This document shows positions 18,320 through 28,274 of a DNA stretch of 64,000 nt, in pieces (the stretch's first letter is position 1; each line of letters starts with the position of its first letter). The stretch lies in NCBI RefSeq assembly GCF_918797525.1, contig NZ_OU963893.1, positions 4,154,001 to 4,218,000 on the forward strand, given 5' to 3'. Both the position numbers and the translations under genes were made by a program. Source of the DNA: an unidentified bacterial endosymbiont. Lineage in GTDB: Bacteria; Pseudomonadota; Gammaproteobacteria; Enterobacterales; Enterobacteriaceae. The notes below the pieces were generated by a model. It was not told where the DNA came from. It did not search any database and saw nothing but the letters and a program-made list of their open reading frames with translations.

Positions 18320-19117
18320 ATGGCCACTCGCACTCTACAAGCCGCTGACCCCCTTATCTGGCGAGCCCGTCTCTCCACGGGGAGCATGACGCTTGCAGAG
18401 GCCATTCGGGATAAAATCGCTGAAACCCGCGCTCATCTGCTGGAATTTATCAAGCTTGATGAAGCCCACCCGCACGCTGCCATGACGCTTGCCCAGTGGA
18501 AGCGCCCTGCGGAGCGTCAGTCGCTTTTGGCCGCCTATTCCGACCATATCTACCGTAACCAACCGACTCAGGCGCGGGAAGATAAACCCCTGCTGTCACT
18601 TTGGGCGCAATGGTATATCGGGTTGATGGTGCCTCCCGTTATGCTGGCGTTGTTAACCCAGGACGCAATGCTGGATCTCTCCCCGGATCATTTCCATGTC
18701 GAGTTTCACGAAACCGGTCGTGCCGCCTGTTTCTGGGTTGACGTTCATGAAGACCAGAATGCAAGTCACCTTTCTGCTCAGGATCGTATGGAACGGCTTG
18801 TGACTCGCGCATTGATTCCGGTAGTTGATGTCCTGGAAGAGACGGGAGAAATTAACGGCAAGCTTATCTGGAGCAATACCGGGTATCTCATCCACTGGTA
18901 TCTAACAGAGATGAAGCCGCTGCTGGATGAAGAGAAAGTCGATGCCCTGCGCCAGTCCTGCTTCTTTGCAAAACAGCTTTCCGATGGCCGGGATAACCCG
19001 TTATTCCGCACTGTCGTCCCTCGTGACGGACTTCTGGTTCGCCGCACCTGCTGCCAGCGATATCGCCTGCCAGACGTTCAGCAGTGTGGGGATTGCACGC
19101 TTAAGTCGTTGCGCTAA
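18320..19117 (+). CDS. fhuF: Ferric-siderophore reductase FhuF
   Basis: FhuF is a cytoplasmic [2Fe-2S] protein that reduces ferric iron held by hydroxamate siderophores so that it can be released. The product has 265 residues. The atypical cluster motif is at the very C terminus: C244-C245-x10-C256-x2-C259. A Fur box precedes it and a strong terminator follows. It pairs functionally with the FoxA-like hydroxamate receptor near 60 kb. Confidence 0.95.
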   Translation: MATRTLQAADPLIWRARLSTGSMTLAEAIRDKIAETRAHLLEFIKLDEAHPHAAMTLAQWKRPAERQSLLAAYSDHIYRNQPTQAREDKPLLSLWAQWYIGLMVPPVMLALLTQDAMLDLSPDHFHVEFHETGRAACFWVDVHEDQNASHLSAQDRMERLVTRALIPVVDVLEETGEINGKLIWSNTGYLIHWYLTEMKPLLDEEKVDALRQSCFFAKQLSDGRDNPLFRTVVPRDGLLVRRTCCQRYRLPDVQQCGDCTLKSLR

Positions 19118-19125
19118 GAGTACAG

Positions 19126-19146
19126 ACGGCGACCTTGGGTCGCCGT
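19126..19146 (+). terminator. Terminator of fhuF
   Basis: ACGGCGACC and GGTCGCCGT form a 9-bp stem followed by TTTGCTTTT on the plus strand. It may also stop transcripts from the convergent EIIC gene. Confidence 0.85.
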
Positions 19147-19157
19147 TTTGCTTTTAC

Positions 19158-20504
19158 CTAGGCAACCTGCTGGTTGTCTTCTTCAGCATTGCGCAGTGCT
19201 TCTTCTGCTTCCTGCTCCAGCAACTGCTTCTCGTACACTTTAAAGAACGGGAAGTAGATAATGGCCGACACGCAGGCCAGCACAATCACCAGAATCGCGG
19301 CACGGTAGTCCCAGCCCAGTGCCCATGCGGCACCTACAGGTGCTGGCGCCGTCCACGGCACCACAGAGATAACACGACCAATCAGGTCTAACTTCATGAC
19401 TCCCCAGGCCAGCACGGCGTTAACCATTGGCGCCAGCAGGAACGGAATAAAGAACACCGGGTTCATCACTATCGGCGTACCGAAGATAACGGGTTCGTTA
19501 ATATTAAAGAAACTGGGTACGACGCTCAAACGCCCAATCGAACGCAGGTGAGCAGAACGGCTACGCAGATAGCAAAGCACCAACCCCATCGTTGCCCCTG
19601 ATCCGCCAATAACGATGAAAAACGTCCAGAAGGCTTCCATAAAGATATGAGGTAATGGCTGACTGGCTGCCAGCGCAGTCTGGTTAGCGCTAAGGTTAGT
19701 TAACCAGAACATCTGCAGCATCCCGGAAACAATGGCGGCTCCGTGGATCCCCGCAAACCACAGCAAATGACCAATCAGCACCGCCAGCAGGATCGCAGGC
19801 AGGGAGTCAGCAGCGGAAACCAGGGGTTTAAATACCGACATAATGGCCTGCGGGATCAGCATCCCAAACTGAGACTGAATCAGCAGGCTCAGCGGATAGA
19901 GCGTCAGTACCACCACCAGCACAGGGATCAACAGATCAAAAGAATTTTTGATCATCGGTGGCACCTGGTCGGGCAGACGGATGCCAATGTTGTGCGCTTT
20001 CAGAAAACGCATCATCTCCACGCAGTAGATTGCCACCAGAATAGCGGTAAAAATCCCCGTCCCACCCAGGCTATCTACGGGCAAGGCCCCTTTCGTTTTA
20101 GGTGCCGCAACCAGCAGAAAGGCCATCAGCGACAGCATGGCACACATAAAGGGATCTAACTGATGTGACTTCATATAGTGTTTGCCCAGGTTATAGGCGA
20201 TGGCCGCACAAATATAAATAGACATCACTCCCATCGTCATATCAAACGGCGTCAGGATCTGGCCTTCAAATTGCTTCGCCATATCCAGCCAGGCGCGTGC
20301 AAAGCCCCAGGTGGTGTCGGGTGAGAACGGTGGATACGCAAACACTAACAAGAATGAACCAACAATCATGAATGGCATGGCTGAGATAAAACCATCCCTG
20401 ATAGCCATGACGTGGCGCTGGGATGAGATCCGCCCGGCAATGGGGCTGACGTAATTTTCAACGAACCGGAATATCAGATTAAACGCAGCATGGTTGGCAG
20501 ACAT
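19158..20504 (-). CDS. PTS sugar transporter subunit IIC (lactose/cellobiose family), orphan
   Basis: A 448-residue membrane permease of the CelB/ChbC type. About ten hydrophobic segments are visible, beginning at AIRDGFISAMPFMIVGSFLLVF, with the conserved PSFFNINEPVIFGTPIVMNP loop (about 335-354) that contributes to the sugar site. EIIC must receive phosphate through EIIA and EIIB, but neither is adjacent, and no glycosidase or regulator gene flanks it. The substrate is therefore unknown, probably a beta-glucoside or chitobiose-like sugar. CAGGAG sits eight bases before the ATG. A 35-codon ORF and a palindromic operator lie upstream, suggesting regulated expression. Confidence 0.88.
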   Translation of the reverse strand: MSANHAAFNLIFRFVENYVSPIAGRISSQRHVMAIRDGFISAMPFMIVGSFLLVFAYPPFSPDTTWGFARAWLDMAKQFEGQILTPFDMTMGVMSIYICAAIAYNLGKHYMKSHQLDPFMCAMLSLMAFLLVAAPKTKGALPVDSLGGTGIFTAILVAIYCVEMMRFLKAHNIGIRLPDQVPPMIKNSFDLLIPVLVVVLTLYPLSLLIQSQFGMLIPQAIMSVFKPLVSAADSLPAILLAVLIGHLLWFAGIHGAAIVSGMLQMFWLTNLSANQTALAASQPLPHIFMEAFWTFFIVIGGSGATMGLVLCYLRSRSAHLRSIGRLSVVPSFFNINEPVIFGTPIVMNPVFFIPFLLAPMVNAVLAWGVMKLDLIGRVISVVPWTAPAPVGAAWALGWDYRAAILVIVLACVSAIIYFPFFKVYEKQLLEQEAEEALRNAEEDNQQVA

Positions 20505-20517
20505 AGCAGATCTCCTG

Positions 20518-20625
20518 TCAGACGTTCGTTACGGGTGTTTTGACACCATACGCTGTTCCATACATCAGCTTCACAACCTTGCTGGCTGGACGACCAGCGG
20601 TACTGCTCAGACGGAATGATTTCAT
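20518..20625 (-). CDS. Candidate 35-residue leader ORF before the EIIC gene
   Basis: ATG at 20625 to TGA at 20518 encodes 35 residues beginning MKSFRLSSTAGRPASK. It is rich in Ser, Val, Thr and Lys and has no recognised domain. The stop is 13 bases before the EIIC ATG, so its ribosomes would finish beside the EIIC ribosome site, giving possible translational coupling. A weak AGAG lies upstream of the start. It may be a true leader peptide or a chance frame; nothing longer fills this gap. Confidence 0.35.
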   Translation of the reverse strand: MKSFRLSSTAGRPASKVVKLMYGTAYGVKTPVTNV

Positions 20626-20693
20626 TTTTTGCTCTTATTATTGGATACAGGGGTCGTTACGTAATCAGTATTAATCTCTCATTCACGCTCTGC

Positions 20694-20714
20694 AACCGGT
20701 TACTGTAACCGGTT
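20694..20714 (-). promoter_or_regulatory. Paired AACCGGTT operator upstream of the EIIC gene
   Basis: AACCGGTT occurs twice, at 20694-20701 and 20707-20714, each a perfect 8-base palindrome with CG at the centre. LacI/GalR-type regulators such as AscG bind AAACCGGTTT-like sites. It lies about 70 bp upstream of the leader ORF and probably controls the EIIC transcript. Confidence 0.5.
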
Positions 20715-20832
20715 TCTGTGAATGTGAAGGCGATCCAGAAATCGTGCCTGTGGGATATTTGTTACTTAAGAGATATTTACAGAGCATAATTTCTTATGAC
20801 AGATTACGCAGGATATTTTCCAGGAGGAAACA

Positions 20833-21291
20833 ATGAGTTTGCAGTCTGTACAGCAGTTTTTTGCCGACAACGCGCCGGATATTAAGGTCATCGAACTGGC
20901 TCAAAGTACCGCAACCGTAGCATTGGCCGCTGCAGCCCATCGCGTGGAGCCTGGGCAAATCGCCAAAACCCTGTCGCTGAAGGTAAAAAATGAAGTGATT
21001 CTGGTTGTTGCGAAAGGTGATGCGCGGCTGGATAACAAAAAATTGAAAGACACCTTCGGCGCGAAAGCACGGATGCTCAGTAGTGATGAAGTTGTCATCA
21101 TTACCGGTCATCCTGTTGGTGGCGTCTGCCCCTTCGGGCTGGAAAACCCACTTTCGGTTTACTGTGATATTTCCTTAAAAAACTATGCTGAAGTGCTCCC
21201 TGCAGCCGGTGCAATTCACAGTGCCGTGCGCATCTCCCCTGACCGGATGGCGGAGCTGACCCTTGCAAAGTGGGTCGATGTTTGTATTTGA
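20833..21291 (+). CDS. YbaK/EbsC-family aminoacyl-tRNA deacylase
   Basis: A 152-residue single-domain protein of the YbaK/ProX type, which hydrolyses mischarged aminoacyl-tRNA in trans. It has the family's conserved lysine within AKTLSLKVKNEVILVV and the substrate-pocket motif GHPVGGVCPFGL (about 95-106). It is shorter than YbaK and YeaK of E. coli and is not clearly either, so no symbol is given. GGAGGAAAC before the ATG is a strong ribosome site. It is divergent from the EIIC gene. Confidence 0.85.
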   Translation: MSLQSVQQFFADNAPDIKVIELAQSTATVALAAAAHRVEPGQIAKTLSLKVKNEVILVVAKGDARLDNKKLKDTFGAKARMLSSDEVVIITGHPVGGVCPFGLENPLSVYCDISLKNYAEVLPAAGAIHSAVRISPDRMAELTLAKWVDVCI

Positions 21292-21328
21292 TTAAGGCGC
21301 CAGCGAAGGTCTGGCGCATAAAGAGGCC

Positions 21329-22021
21329 TTATAAGAACCCCGGGGTACTGGTACTTAAAGCGGAACCACGCGTTTCTCTTGCCGGAAGATGAGCAAGGAT
21401 ATCTGCAGCATCAAGCAACCCGACGTCGGAATTGACACCCAGCTTAACCATGGCATTGAACTTATGTGCCCGAATAGTCTTAATATTGCGCTCAAGCCGT
21501 GCCGCGATTTCAGGGATAGAATACCCGCAGGACATATAGCGCAATATGGCACGTTCCGTTGGACTTAACATCCTGTTATGGCTCATATAATAGTGGTTGA
21601 GCATATTGTCATTTATTCGGCGCGTTTCCTTTAGCAAGGCCATCAACGCCTCCTGCAAATCGCCAAGCGATGCCGATTTACTGATGATGCCATGCAGCCG
21701 TGAAGGCGACAGATGGCTAATCAAACGCGCCTCCATTTCATCCGACGCCAGAATAATGCGCTGGATATCACAATGCGTAAAGGCAAGATCCCGCAAGGAT
21801 GCCAGACAGTTACGGCGCTCCTCACGCGCATCGGAAAGTGAATAGATCACTGAGAAAAAGGAGATGTGGGGAAGTGCTGCCTTAAAACTCTTGAACTCGC
21901 TAAACAGATGCAACTCATAACGGCTAAACGCGGGCAATGCAAACAGATGCCGTAGCCCTACAGCACTCATTGTGCAGTTTTCAATGACGGCGATATGTCC
22001 TGCTGAAGCGGTCTTTTCCAT
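21329..22021 (-). CDS. bglJ: LuxR-type regulator BglJ
   Basis: A 230-residue regulator whose C-terminal half is a LuxR helix-turn-helix: TERAILRYMSCGYSIPEIAA then IKTIRAHKFNAMVKLGV. In E. coli BglJ pairs with RcsB to relieve H-NS silencing of bgl and other genes. Its start overlaps the end of yjjQ by 55 bp, so it is translated from the yjjQ mRNA. The assignment rests on length, HTH type and the conserved fhuF-yjjQ-bglJ-yjjP neighbourhood. Confidence 0.85.
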   Translation of the reverse strand: MEKTASAGHIAVIENCTMSAVGLRHLFALPAFSRYELHLFSEFKSFKAALPHISFFSVIYSLSDAREERRNCLASLRDLAFTHCDIQRIILASDEMEARLISHLSPSRLHGIISKSASLGDLQEALMALLKETRRINDNMLNHYYMSHNRMLSPTERAILRYMSCGYSIPEIAARLERNIKTIRAHKFNAMVKLGVNSDVGLLDAADILAHLPARETRGSALSTSTPGFL

Positions 22022-22704
22022 TCCTCATACTCTCCATAGGCTGACAGTAAACTCAGCTCTCTCATTCCCTGAGCACTGCTGATCCAGGCGTACAAATCAG
22101 CGTTGGTACGCAGTGACAACCGGCGCATGGCGCTGTTTTTCTGTGCGCTAATAGTTTTGTTACTCTTCTTAAGCAACGTGGCTATTTGGTTAATACCCCA
22201 GCCTTTACCCAGCAGACGCAAGACCTTACGTTCAGAGTGAGTGAGAACGATAAATGACGCGTCTTCATCTTCAGAGACTGGAGGCTCTGATTGCAATAAT
22301 GTCTGGCTGATCCGTGCCGTTAGATTACGACCAGTACGTATTGCATCAATGACGCCGTCAACAGATTCAATATCAGAGAGCAACGTGCTCTCAGGACGCA
22401 TCAGTAGTTCAACGGCAATCGAATAAAGAGGACGAGGTACTAAAAAAATCCAGTGGATATTCTTATATTGGCTCAATAAGTCGTAATATTCTTCGAGTGC
22501 GCCTCGGGGGTTCTGATAATCACCTGAAACGTCCGCAATAATAACGTCAGCGCAACGTAATTGTAGCAACGTCAGCTCTTGCAGCGTTCGGCAATAGCTT
22601 ACCTCGAACTCAGGTAAGTGGCGTGTCATAACACTACCTAACCCGTGTTGCATAACGGGTATCCTGCTAATTATTACTCCGTGTTTACCATTTACTGGCA
22701 ACAT
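21967..22704 (-). CDS. yjjQ: LuxR-type regulator YjjQ
   Basis: A 245-residue regulator with an N-terminal receiver-like domain lacking an obvious phosphorylation site. Its C-terminal LuxR DNA-binding domain reads THSERKVLRLLGKGWGINQIA. In E. coli YjjQ represses motility and biofilm genes and the yjjQ-bglJ operon is silenced by H-NS. It is the first gene of the pair. The A/T-rich region upstream is suitable for H-NS binding. Confidence 0.85.
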   Translation of the reverse strand: MLPVNGKHGVIISRIPVMQHGLGSVMTRHLPEFEVSYCRTLQELTLLQLRCADVIIADVSGDYQNPRGALEEYYDLLSQYKNIHWIFLVPRPLYSIAVELLMRPESTLLSDIESVDGVIDAIRTGRNLTARISQTLLQSEPPVSEDEDASFIVLTHSERKVLRLLGKGWGINQIATLLKKSNKTISAQKNSAMRRLSLRTNADLYAWISSAQGMRELSLLSAYGEYEEWKRPLQQDISPSLKTAQ

Positions 22705-23057
22705 AGACCCTCCGTGTCCATTTTCATTTTACTGTTTTAGCGTAACGCTAAAGGTTTTTTTAAGATTTAATAATCGCCCAAGAAAGTGTTAATATCGCAC
22801 AAATAACAATAAAATTTAATTGCAACAGCCTTAGATTAATAAAAATATAAAGTTAGAATAACTAAATATATATTTTCTATATTTAAGATTTAAGAAATTC
22901 ACAGTATAAATAATTAACCCCTCTTTTTTTCCGATTCGGGTTGCATCTCTCTGCATAATTCTTGATCTAACCCAGCGTAAAGGAGGCTGTACTCTGTGCT
23001 AAAAGTAGGTATACCGTGCCGTCAGGCAAGCTATCCATTTTCTCTTCAGGGCAATAC
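22705..23057. other. AT-rich intergenic region between yjjQ and yjjP
   Basis: A 353-bp divergent promoter region with long A/T runs (22790-22920), probably an H-NS target. No RNA gene or convincing operator was identified. An unusually good AGGAGG site at 22981 precedes a GTG at 22996 that opens a frame different from yjjP and runs into it; see findings. Confidence 0.6.
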
Positions 23058-24298
<1,241 letters not shown>

Positions 24299-24364
24299 TA
24301 TTTGTGTTATTTCACGGCCGTAGGGATAATCCCCTCTTCCGTTTGGTGACGATAAGGAAAGGAT

Positions 24365-25006
24365 GTGGCTAACCCCGGCAGCGAACTCCCCGAGCACAAT
24401 GAAGGCTCCAGCCTGAAAGAGAGTATTTTTCAGAGCGCTATCGCACTGTTTGCCGAATACGGGCTGAACGGCGCCCGCATGGAACAAATCGCGGAGAGAG
24501 CGGGTACGACCAAACGGATGGTGGTGTATCACTTTAAAAACAAAGAGAACCTGTATCTTCTGGCGCTTGAGTATGTTTACACGCAAATTCGCGCCAGTGA
24601 AAAAGCGCTAAGCCTTGCAGGTATGCCGCCTGTCGAAGCGCTGGTGCAGCTGGTGGAAGCCACCTTTGACTATCATGCCGACCATCCGGACTATATACGC
24701 ATTATCTGCATGGAAAATATGCAGCGCGGGCGCTTTATACAGCAATCCAGCTATCTGCGTCAGGTCAACCGCAGCGCCCTGGAACTGCTCGAGGCGATCC
24801 TGCAGCGAGGAAAAGAAAAGCAGCTGTTTAACCACACGGTGAATGCCCGCGATCTCCATAGACTGATCAGCAGCTTCAGCTTTCATTACGTCGCCAACAG
24901 CTACACCTTTACGTTGCTGTTTGAAGAGGGTGCGGATGAACAGGCGCAGCGCCAGCACTACCGGAAAATGGCGGTTCAGGTGGCGCTTCGTTACACCTGC
25001 CCATAA
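24365..25006 (+). CDS. TetR/AcrR-family regulator (GTG start)
   Basis: A 213-residue repressor. The N-terminal HTH reads [19 protein letters not shown] then [18 protein letters not shown], a canonical TetR head. The C-terminal ligand domain (about residues 80-210) resembles the RutR-type TetR_C family, suggesting a pyrimidine or small aromatic ligand; that is inference. GTG at 24365 is used because GGAAAGG is just upstream and no ATG fits the frame. It lies 66 bp after yjjB and 41 bp before ohrR, same strand. Its target is unknown. Confidence 0.82.
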   Translation: MANPGSELPEHNEGSSLKESIFQSAIALFAEYGLNGARMEQIAERAGTTKRMVVYHFKNKENLYLLALEYVYTQIRASEKALSLAGMPPVEALVQLVEATFDYHADHPDYIRIICMENMQRGRFIQQSSYLRQVNRSALELLEAILQRGKEKQLFNHTVNARDLHRLISSFSFHYVANSYTFTLLFEEGADEQAQRQHYRKMAVQVALRYTCP

Positions 25007-25020
25007 AATCGCTTGCAATT

Positions 25021-25037
25021 ATATCGTGTACTATTTA
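25021..25037 (+). promoter_or_regulatory. Candidate OhrR operator before ohrR
   Basis: ATATCGTGTACTATTTA lies 11 bases before the ohrR start. A nearly identical element (14 of 17 bases) precedes ohr at 25534. A motif shared by both promoters of a regulator and its target gene is the expected pattern for autoregulation. Confidence 0.5.
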
Positions 25038-25047
25038 TATTCAACCC

Positions 25048-25500
25048 ATGAACGCAAACAAGACCGACACCACCGCAGCGCTTCTGCTGGATAACCAGCT
25101 CTGTTTTGCCCTCTACTCGGCAAACCTGGCGCTTAATAAGCTGTACCGGCAACTACTGGCGCCGCTGAACCTGACCTACCCGCAATACCTGGTGATGCTG
25201 GTGCTGTGGGAGCAGGATGACATAACGGTGTCGGACATTGGCGAACGGCTGTTTCTTGACTCTGCCACCTTGACGCCGCTGTTGAAGCGTCTGGAAATCG
25301 CGGGGCTGATAAACCGCCAGCGATCGCGCCAGGACGAGCGTCAGGTGGCTGTCACACTTAGCGATGCGGGACGCGCCCTTCAGCAACAGGCCCAGAATAT
25401 CCCTCACGCGGTAGGCTGTGCGGCGCAATGTGATACCGACACGATGCTGGCGCTGAAGCAGCAGCTTGAGCTTTTGCGACACCAGTTACATCACGCGTAA
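25048..25500 (+). CDS. ohrR: Organic peroxide sensor OhrR (MarR family)
   Basis: A 150-residue MarR repressor. The redox-sensing cysteine C19 lies in the characteristic [13 protein letters not shown]. The winged helix reads [16 protein letters not shown], then [14 protein letters not shown] and [14 protein letters not shown]-terminal cysteine pair (GCAAQCD, about 128-134) could resolve oxidised C19. It controls ohr, 82 bp downstream on the same strand. Confidence 0.9.
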   Translation: MNANKTDTTAALLLDNQLCFALYSANLALNKLYRQLLAPLNLTYPQYLVMLVLWEQDDITVSDIGERLFLDSATLTPLLKRLEIAGLINRQRSRQDERQVAVTLSDAGRALQQQAQNIPHAVGCAAQCDTDTMLALKQQLELLRHQLHHA

Positions 25501-25533
25501 AGCTGTACTTTACGCGTATTTATTTACCCATAT

Positions 25534-25550
25534 ATATCGCACACTATTTA
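25534..25550 (+). promoter_or_regulatory. Candidate OhrR operator before ohr
   Basis: ATATCGCACACTATTTA lies 33 bp upstream of the ohr start and repeats the element found before ohrR, with three mismatches, all transitions. Confidence 0.5.
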
Positions 25551-25582
25551 ATAGCACACAAAAATGAGATGAGGAATTAGTT

Positions 25583-26011
25583 ATGTCTTTAGAAAACGTT
25601 GTCTATACCGCCAAAGCCAAAGCAACCGGAGGCCGTGACGGCCGTGCGACCTCTTCCGATGGCGTCCTGGACGTTAAGCTGGGTGTGCCAAAAGAGATGG
25701 GCGGCATGGGCGGAGAAGCCACTAACCCGGAACAGCTGTTTGCTGCCGGTTACTCTGCCTGCTTCCTGGGCGCCATGAAGTTTGTCGCCGCGCGTGACAA
25801 ATTCGCTCTGCCGAAAGAGGCCTTTATCGAAGGTGAAGTCGGCATTGGCCCACTGCCAACCGGTTTTGGTATCGAAGCGAAGCTTAACATCCACGTAGAA
25901 GGCATGGACCCGGCAGAAGCCAAAAAACTGATCGATGCTGCGCACATTGTCTGTCCGTACTCAAATGCAACGCGCGGTAATATCGACGTGACGCTAAACA
26001 TTATTGCCTGA
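25583..26011 (+). CDS. ohr: Organic hydroperoxide resistance protein Ohr
   Basis: Ohr is a thiol peroxidase that reduces fatty-acid and other organic hydroperoxides using lipoylated proteins. The 142-residue product has both catalytic cysteines: C60 in [11 protein letters not shown] and C124 in [13 protein letters not shown]. The conserved arginine in [12 protein letters not shown] is also present. GAGGAAT precedes the ATG. It is paired with ohrR upstream. Confidence 0.95.
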   Translation: MSLENVVYTAKAKATGGRDGRATSSDGVLDVKLGVPKEMGGMGGEATNPEQLFAAGYSACFLGAMKFVAARDKFALPKEAFIEGEVGIGPLPTGFGIEAKLNIHVEGMDPAEAKKLIDAAHIVCPYSNATRGNIDVTLNIIA

Positions 26012-26159
26012 TAACTGCCTGATGGCGTTACGCTTAGTAGCTCTGGGGTTATCGCCTCTGGAAGCGTAGCGCCACCGGGGAAATCCCCTCCTTTCCCGCC
26101 CCTTCTCTGTGCTACCATAAGCCCATATCACGCCCGTAGTCATCAGTAGAGAAAGTGTT

Positions 26160-26705
26160 ATGTCCTCCAGAATTCTGACCACCAGCATTGCTGGCATTGA
26201 GGCCTTTATGCGCGATCCCCGCGGCGTACTGACCAATGCCGAAAGCGGTACGCTCGCGGTGTTTGCCAATAACGCTCCGGCGTTTTACGCAATTACGCCG
26301 GAACGTCTGGCCCAGCTTTTGGATATCGAAGCGCGACTGTCGCGCCCGCCAAGTGATATAACCCTTGATAATCAGTTCTTTGACGAGCCGGAAAATGCCC
26401 CCGTCGCAGTCCCGTTCGGGAAGTTTGCGATGTACGCTGGCTGGCAACCGGACGCGGATTTTCAGCGCCAGGCGGCGCTATGGGGTATTGCGCTTTCGCA
26501 GCCGGTGACGCCTGAAGAACTGGCGGCATTTACCGCTTACTGGCAGGCTGAAGGGAAAGTATTTCACCATGTGCAGTGGCAACAAAAGCTGGCCCGCAGT
26601 ATGCAAATCAACCGCGCCAGCAACAATGGCCAGCCCAAACGCGATATCAACGCTTTTTCAGAACCGGATAAACAGATCCCCAATGGATTCCGAGGTGCAA
26701 AATGA
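26160..26705 (+). CDS. dnaT: Primosomal protein DnaT
   Basis: DnaT (primosomal protein i) acts with PriA and PriB to load DnaB-DnaC at stalled forks. The 181-residue product starts [20 protein letters not shown] and has the C-terminal ssDNA-binding region around [15 protein letters not shown]. Its stop overlaps the dnaC start (ATGA), the conserved dnaTC operon arrangement. Confidence 0.96.
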   Translation: MSSRILTTSIAGIEAFMRDPRGVLTNAESGTLAVFANNAPAFYAITPERLAQLLDIEARLSRPPSDITLDNQFFDEPENAPVAVPFGKFAMYAGWQPDADFQRQAALWGIALSQPVTPEELAAFTAYWQAEGKVFHHVQWQQKLARSMQINRASNNGQPKRDINAFSEPDKQIPNGFRGAK

Positions 26706-27439
26706 AAAACGTCGGCGACCTGATGAAACGTCTGCAAAAAATGATGCCTGCCAACGTTAAGCCTGCCTTTACCACAGGTGAAGAGCTGCTGGCGTGGCAA
26801 AAAGAGCAGGGCGAGATCCGTGCTGCCGCCCTCGCCCGTGAAAACCGGGCGATGAAAATGCAGCGGACCTTCAACCGCTCGGGTATTCGTCCGCTGCACC
26901 AGAACTGCGCCTTTGATAACTACAAAATTGAGACCAATGGGCAGATGCATGCCCTGATGGCCGCACGCCAGTACGTGGATGAATTCGACGGTAATATTGC
27001 CAGCTTCATCTTTAGCGGCAAACCCGGGACCGGTAAAAACCATCTCGCCGCGGCGATCTGCAACGAACTGCTCCTGCGTGGAAAATCGGTCTTAATCATC
27101 ACCGTGGCCGATATCATGTCCGCCATGAAAGACACATTCAGTAACCGCGACGTCAGCGAAGAGCAGTTGCTTAATGACCTGAGCAACGTCGATTTACTGG
27201 TAATTGACGAAATAGGCGTCCAGACGGAATCACGTTATGAAAAAGTGATCATCAACCAGATAGTGGATCGTCGCTCATCATCTAAACGCCCAACCGGCAT
27301 GCTGACTAACCACAATATCGACGAAATGACCCGTTTGTTGGGCGAACGCGTAATGGATCGCATGAAGCTGGGTAACAGCCTGTACGTCATTTTTGACTGG
27401 GAAAGCTATCGCAGCCGCGTCACCGGCAAAGAGTATTAG
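26702..27439 (+). CDS. dnaC: DNA helicase loader DnaC
   Basis: DnaC is the AAA+ ATPase that delivers the DnaB helicase to DNA. The product has 245 residues. Walker A is [16 protein letters not shown] (about 103-118), Walker [10 protein letters not shown] (about 166-174), and an arginine finger region follows. The N-terminal 50 residues contact DnaB. It overlaps dnaT by four bases. Confidence 0.97.
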   Translation: MKNVGDLMKRLQKMMPANVKPAFTTGEELLAWQKEQGEIRAAALARENRAMKMQRTFNRSGIRPLHQNCAFDNYKIETNGQMHALMAARQYVDEFDGNIASFIFSGKPGTGKNHLAAAICNELLLRGKSVLIITVADIMSAMKDTFSNRDVSEEQLLNDLSNVDLLVIDEIGVQTESRYEKVIINQIVDRRSSSKRPTGMLTNHNIDEMTRLLGERVMDRMKLGNSLYVIFDWESYRSRVTGKEY

Positions 27440-27522
27440 GATGTTTCCAGAATTTGCCAGTGGCCCCGAGGGCTATACTGGTGATACTTTGGCCCCTAAC
27501 GGACCTGTTTGAGTACCCTATT

Positions 27523-28005
27523 ATGAATAAAAAATTACTTGCCGGCGCGGCGTTAAGCGCATTGTTAGTCACCGGCGCAGCACAGTCAGCTTCGTGGCAG
27601 GAATCACTGACCAGCGCGGCTAACGAGCTGACCAAAGAGAGCAGCAATCCAGATGGCGGGCTGTCGCTCTCGTCTCTCACCAGCCTGCTCGGCAACAGTT
27701 CCCAAAGCCTGAGCGCAGGGACGATGAACAATGCAGCAGGCGTTCTGGAATACTGCGCGAAGCAAAAACTGGCTTCGGTGACCGACGCGCAAAGCGTAAA
27801 AGACCAGGTGCTGGGCAAACTGGGCCTCGATACCCAGCAGCAGAAGGCCGACACCAATTATATGGACGGTATTCAGGGCCTGCTTAATGCGCAAAACGGC
27901 CAGCAGCTTGACCTGAGCACCCTCGGTAACTCCTCCCTGGCGAAACAGGTGAAAACCAAAGCCTGCGATCTGGTGCTGAAACAAGGCGTTAATTTCCTCT
28001 CCTGA
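27523..28005 (+). CDS. yjjA: DUF2501 periplasmic protein YjjA
   Basis: A 160-residue exported protein of unknown function, matching E. coli YjjA. The signal peptide is MNKKLLAGAALSALLVTGAAQSA, cleaved near residue 23-25. The mature part is Ser/Gln/Leu-rich with two cysteines (VLEYCAKQ and KACDLVL) that could form a disulfide. The frame is open 69 bases upstream, but the signal peptide fixes the start at 27523. Confidence 0.9.
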   Translation: MNKKLLAGAALSALLVTGAAQSASWQESLTSAANELTKESSNPDGGLSLSSLTSLLGNSSQSLSAGTMNNAAGVLEYCAKQKLASVTDAQSVKDQVLGKLGLDTQQQKADTNYMDGIQGLLNAQNGQQLDLSTLGNSSLAKQVKTKACDLVLKQGVNFLS

Positions 28006-28274
28006 TTTCCCCATTTTCTGCCACAACACGCCGTGTTTATTACGTTAGTCTTACAACGCGGCGTTAAACGAGCATTTTAATCCCTTGCCAGCGTCTGAAC
28101 GCCCGTATGTCAGGATGCGACCACCTTCAAAAAAAACGATTTTATAAACTAAATCCTAACAACAGCACACTTTCGTGACGCTAAAATTGCAGCTAAGCGA
28201 CATCACTATTACATTGTAACACCCAAAAATAATCAGTTAGCTATCTACGATACTGGCATCATGAGGATAGGCAG

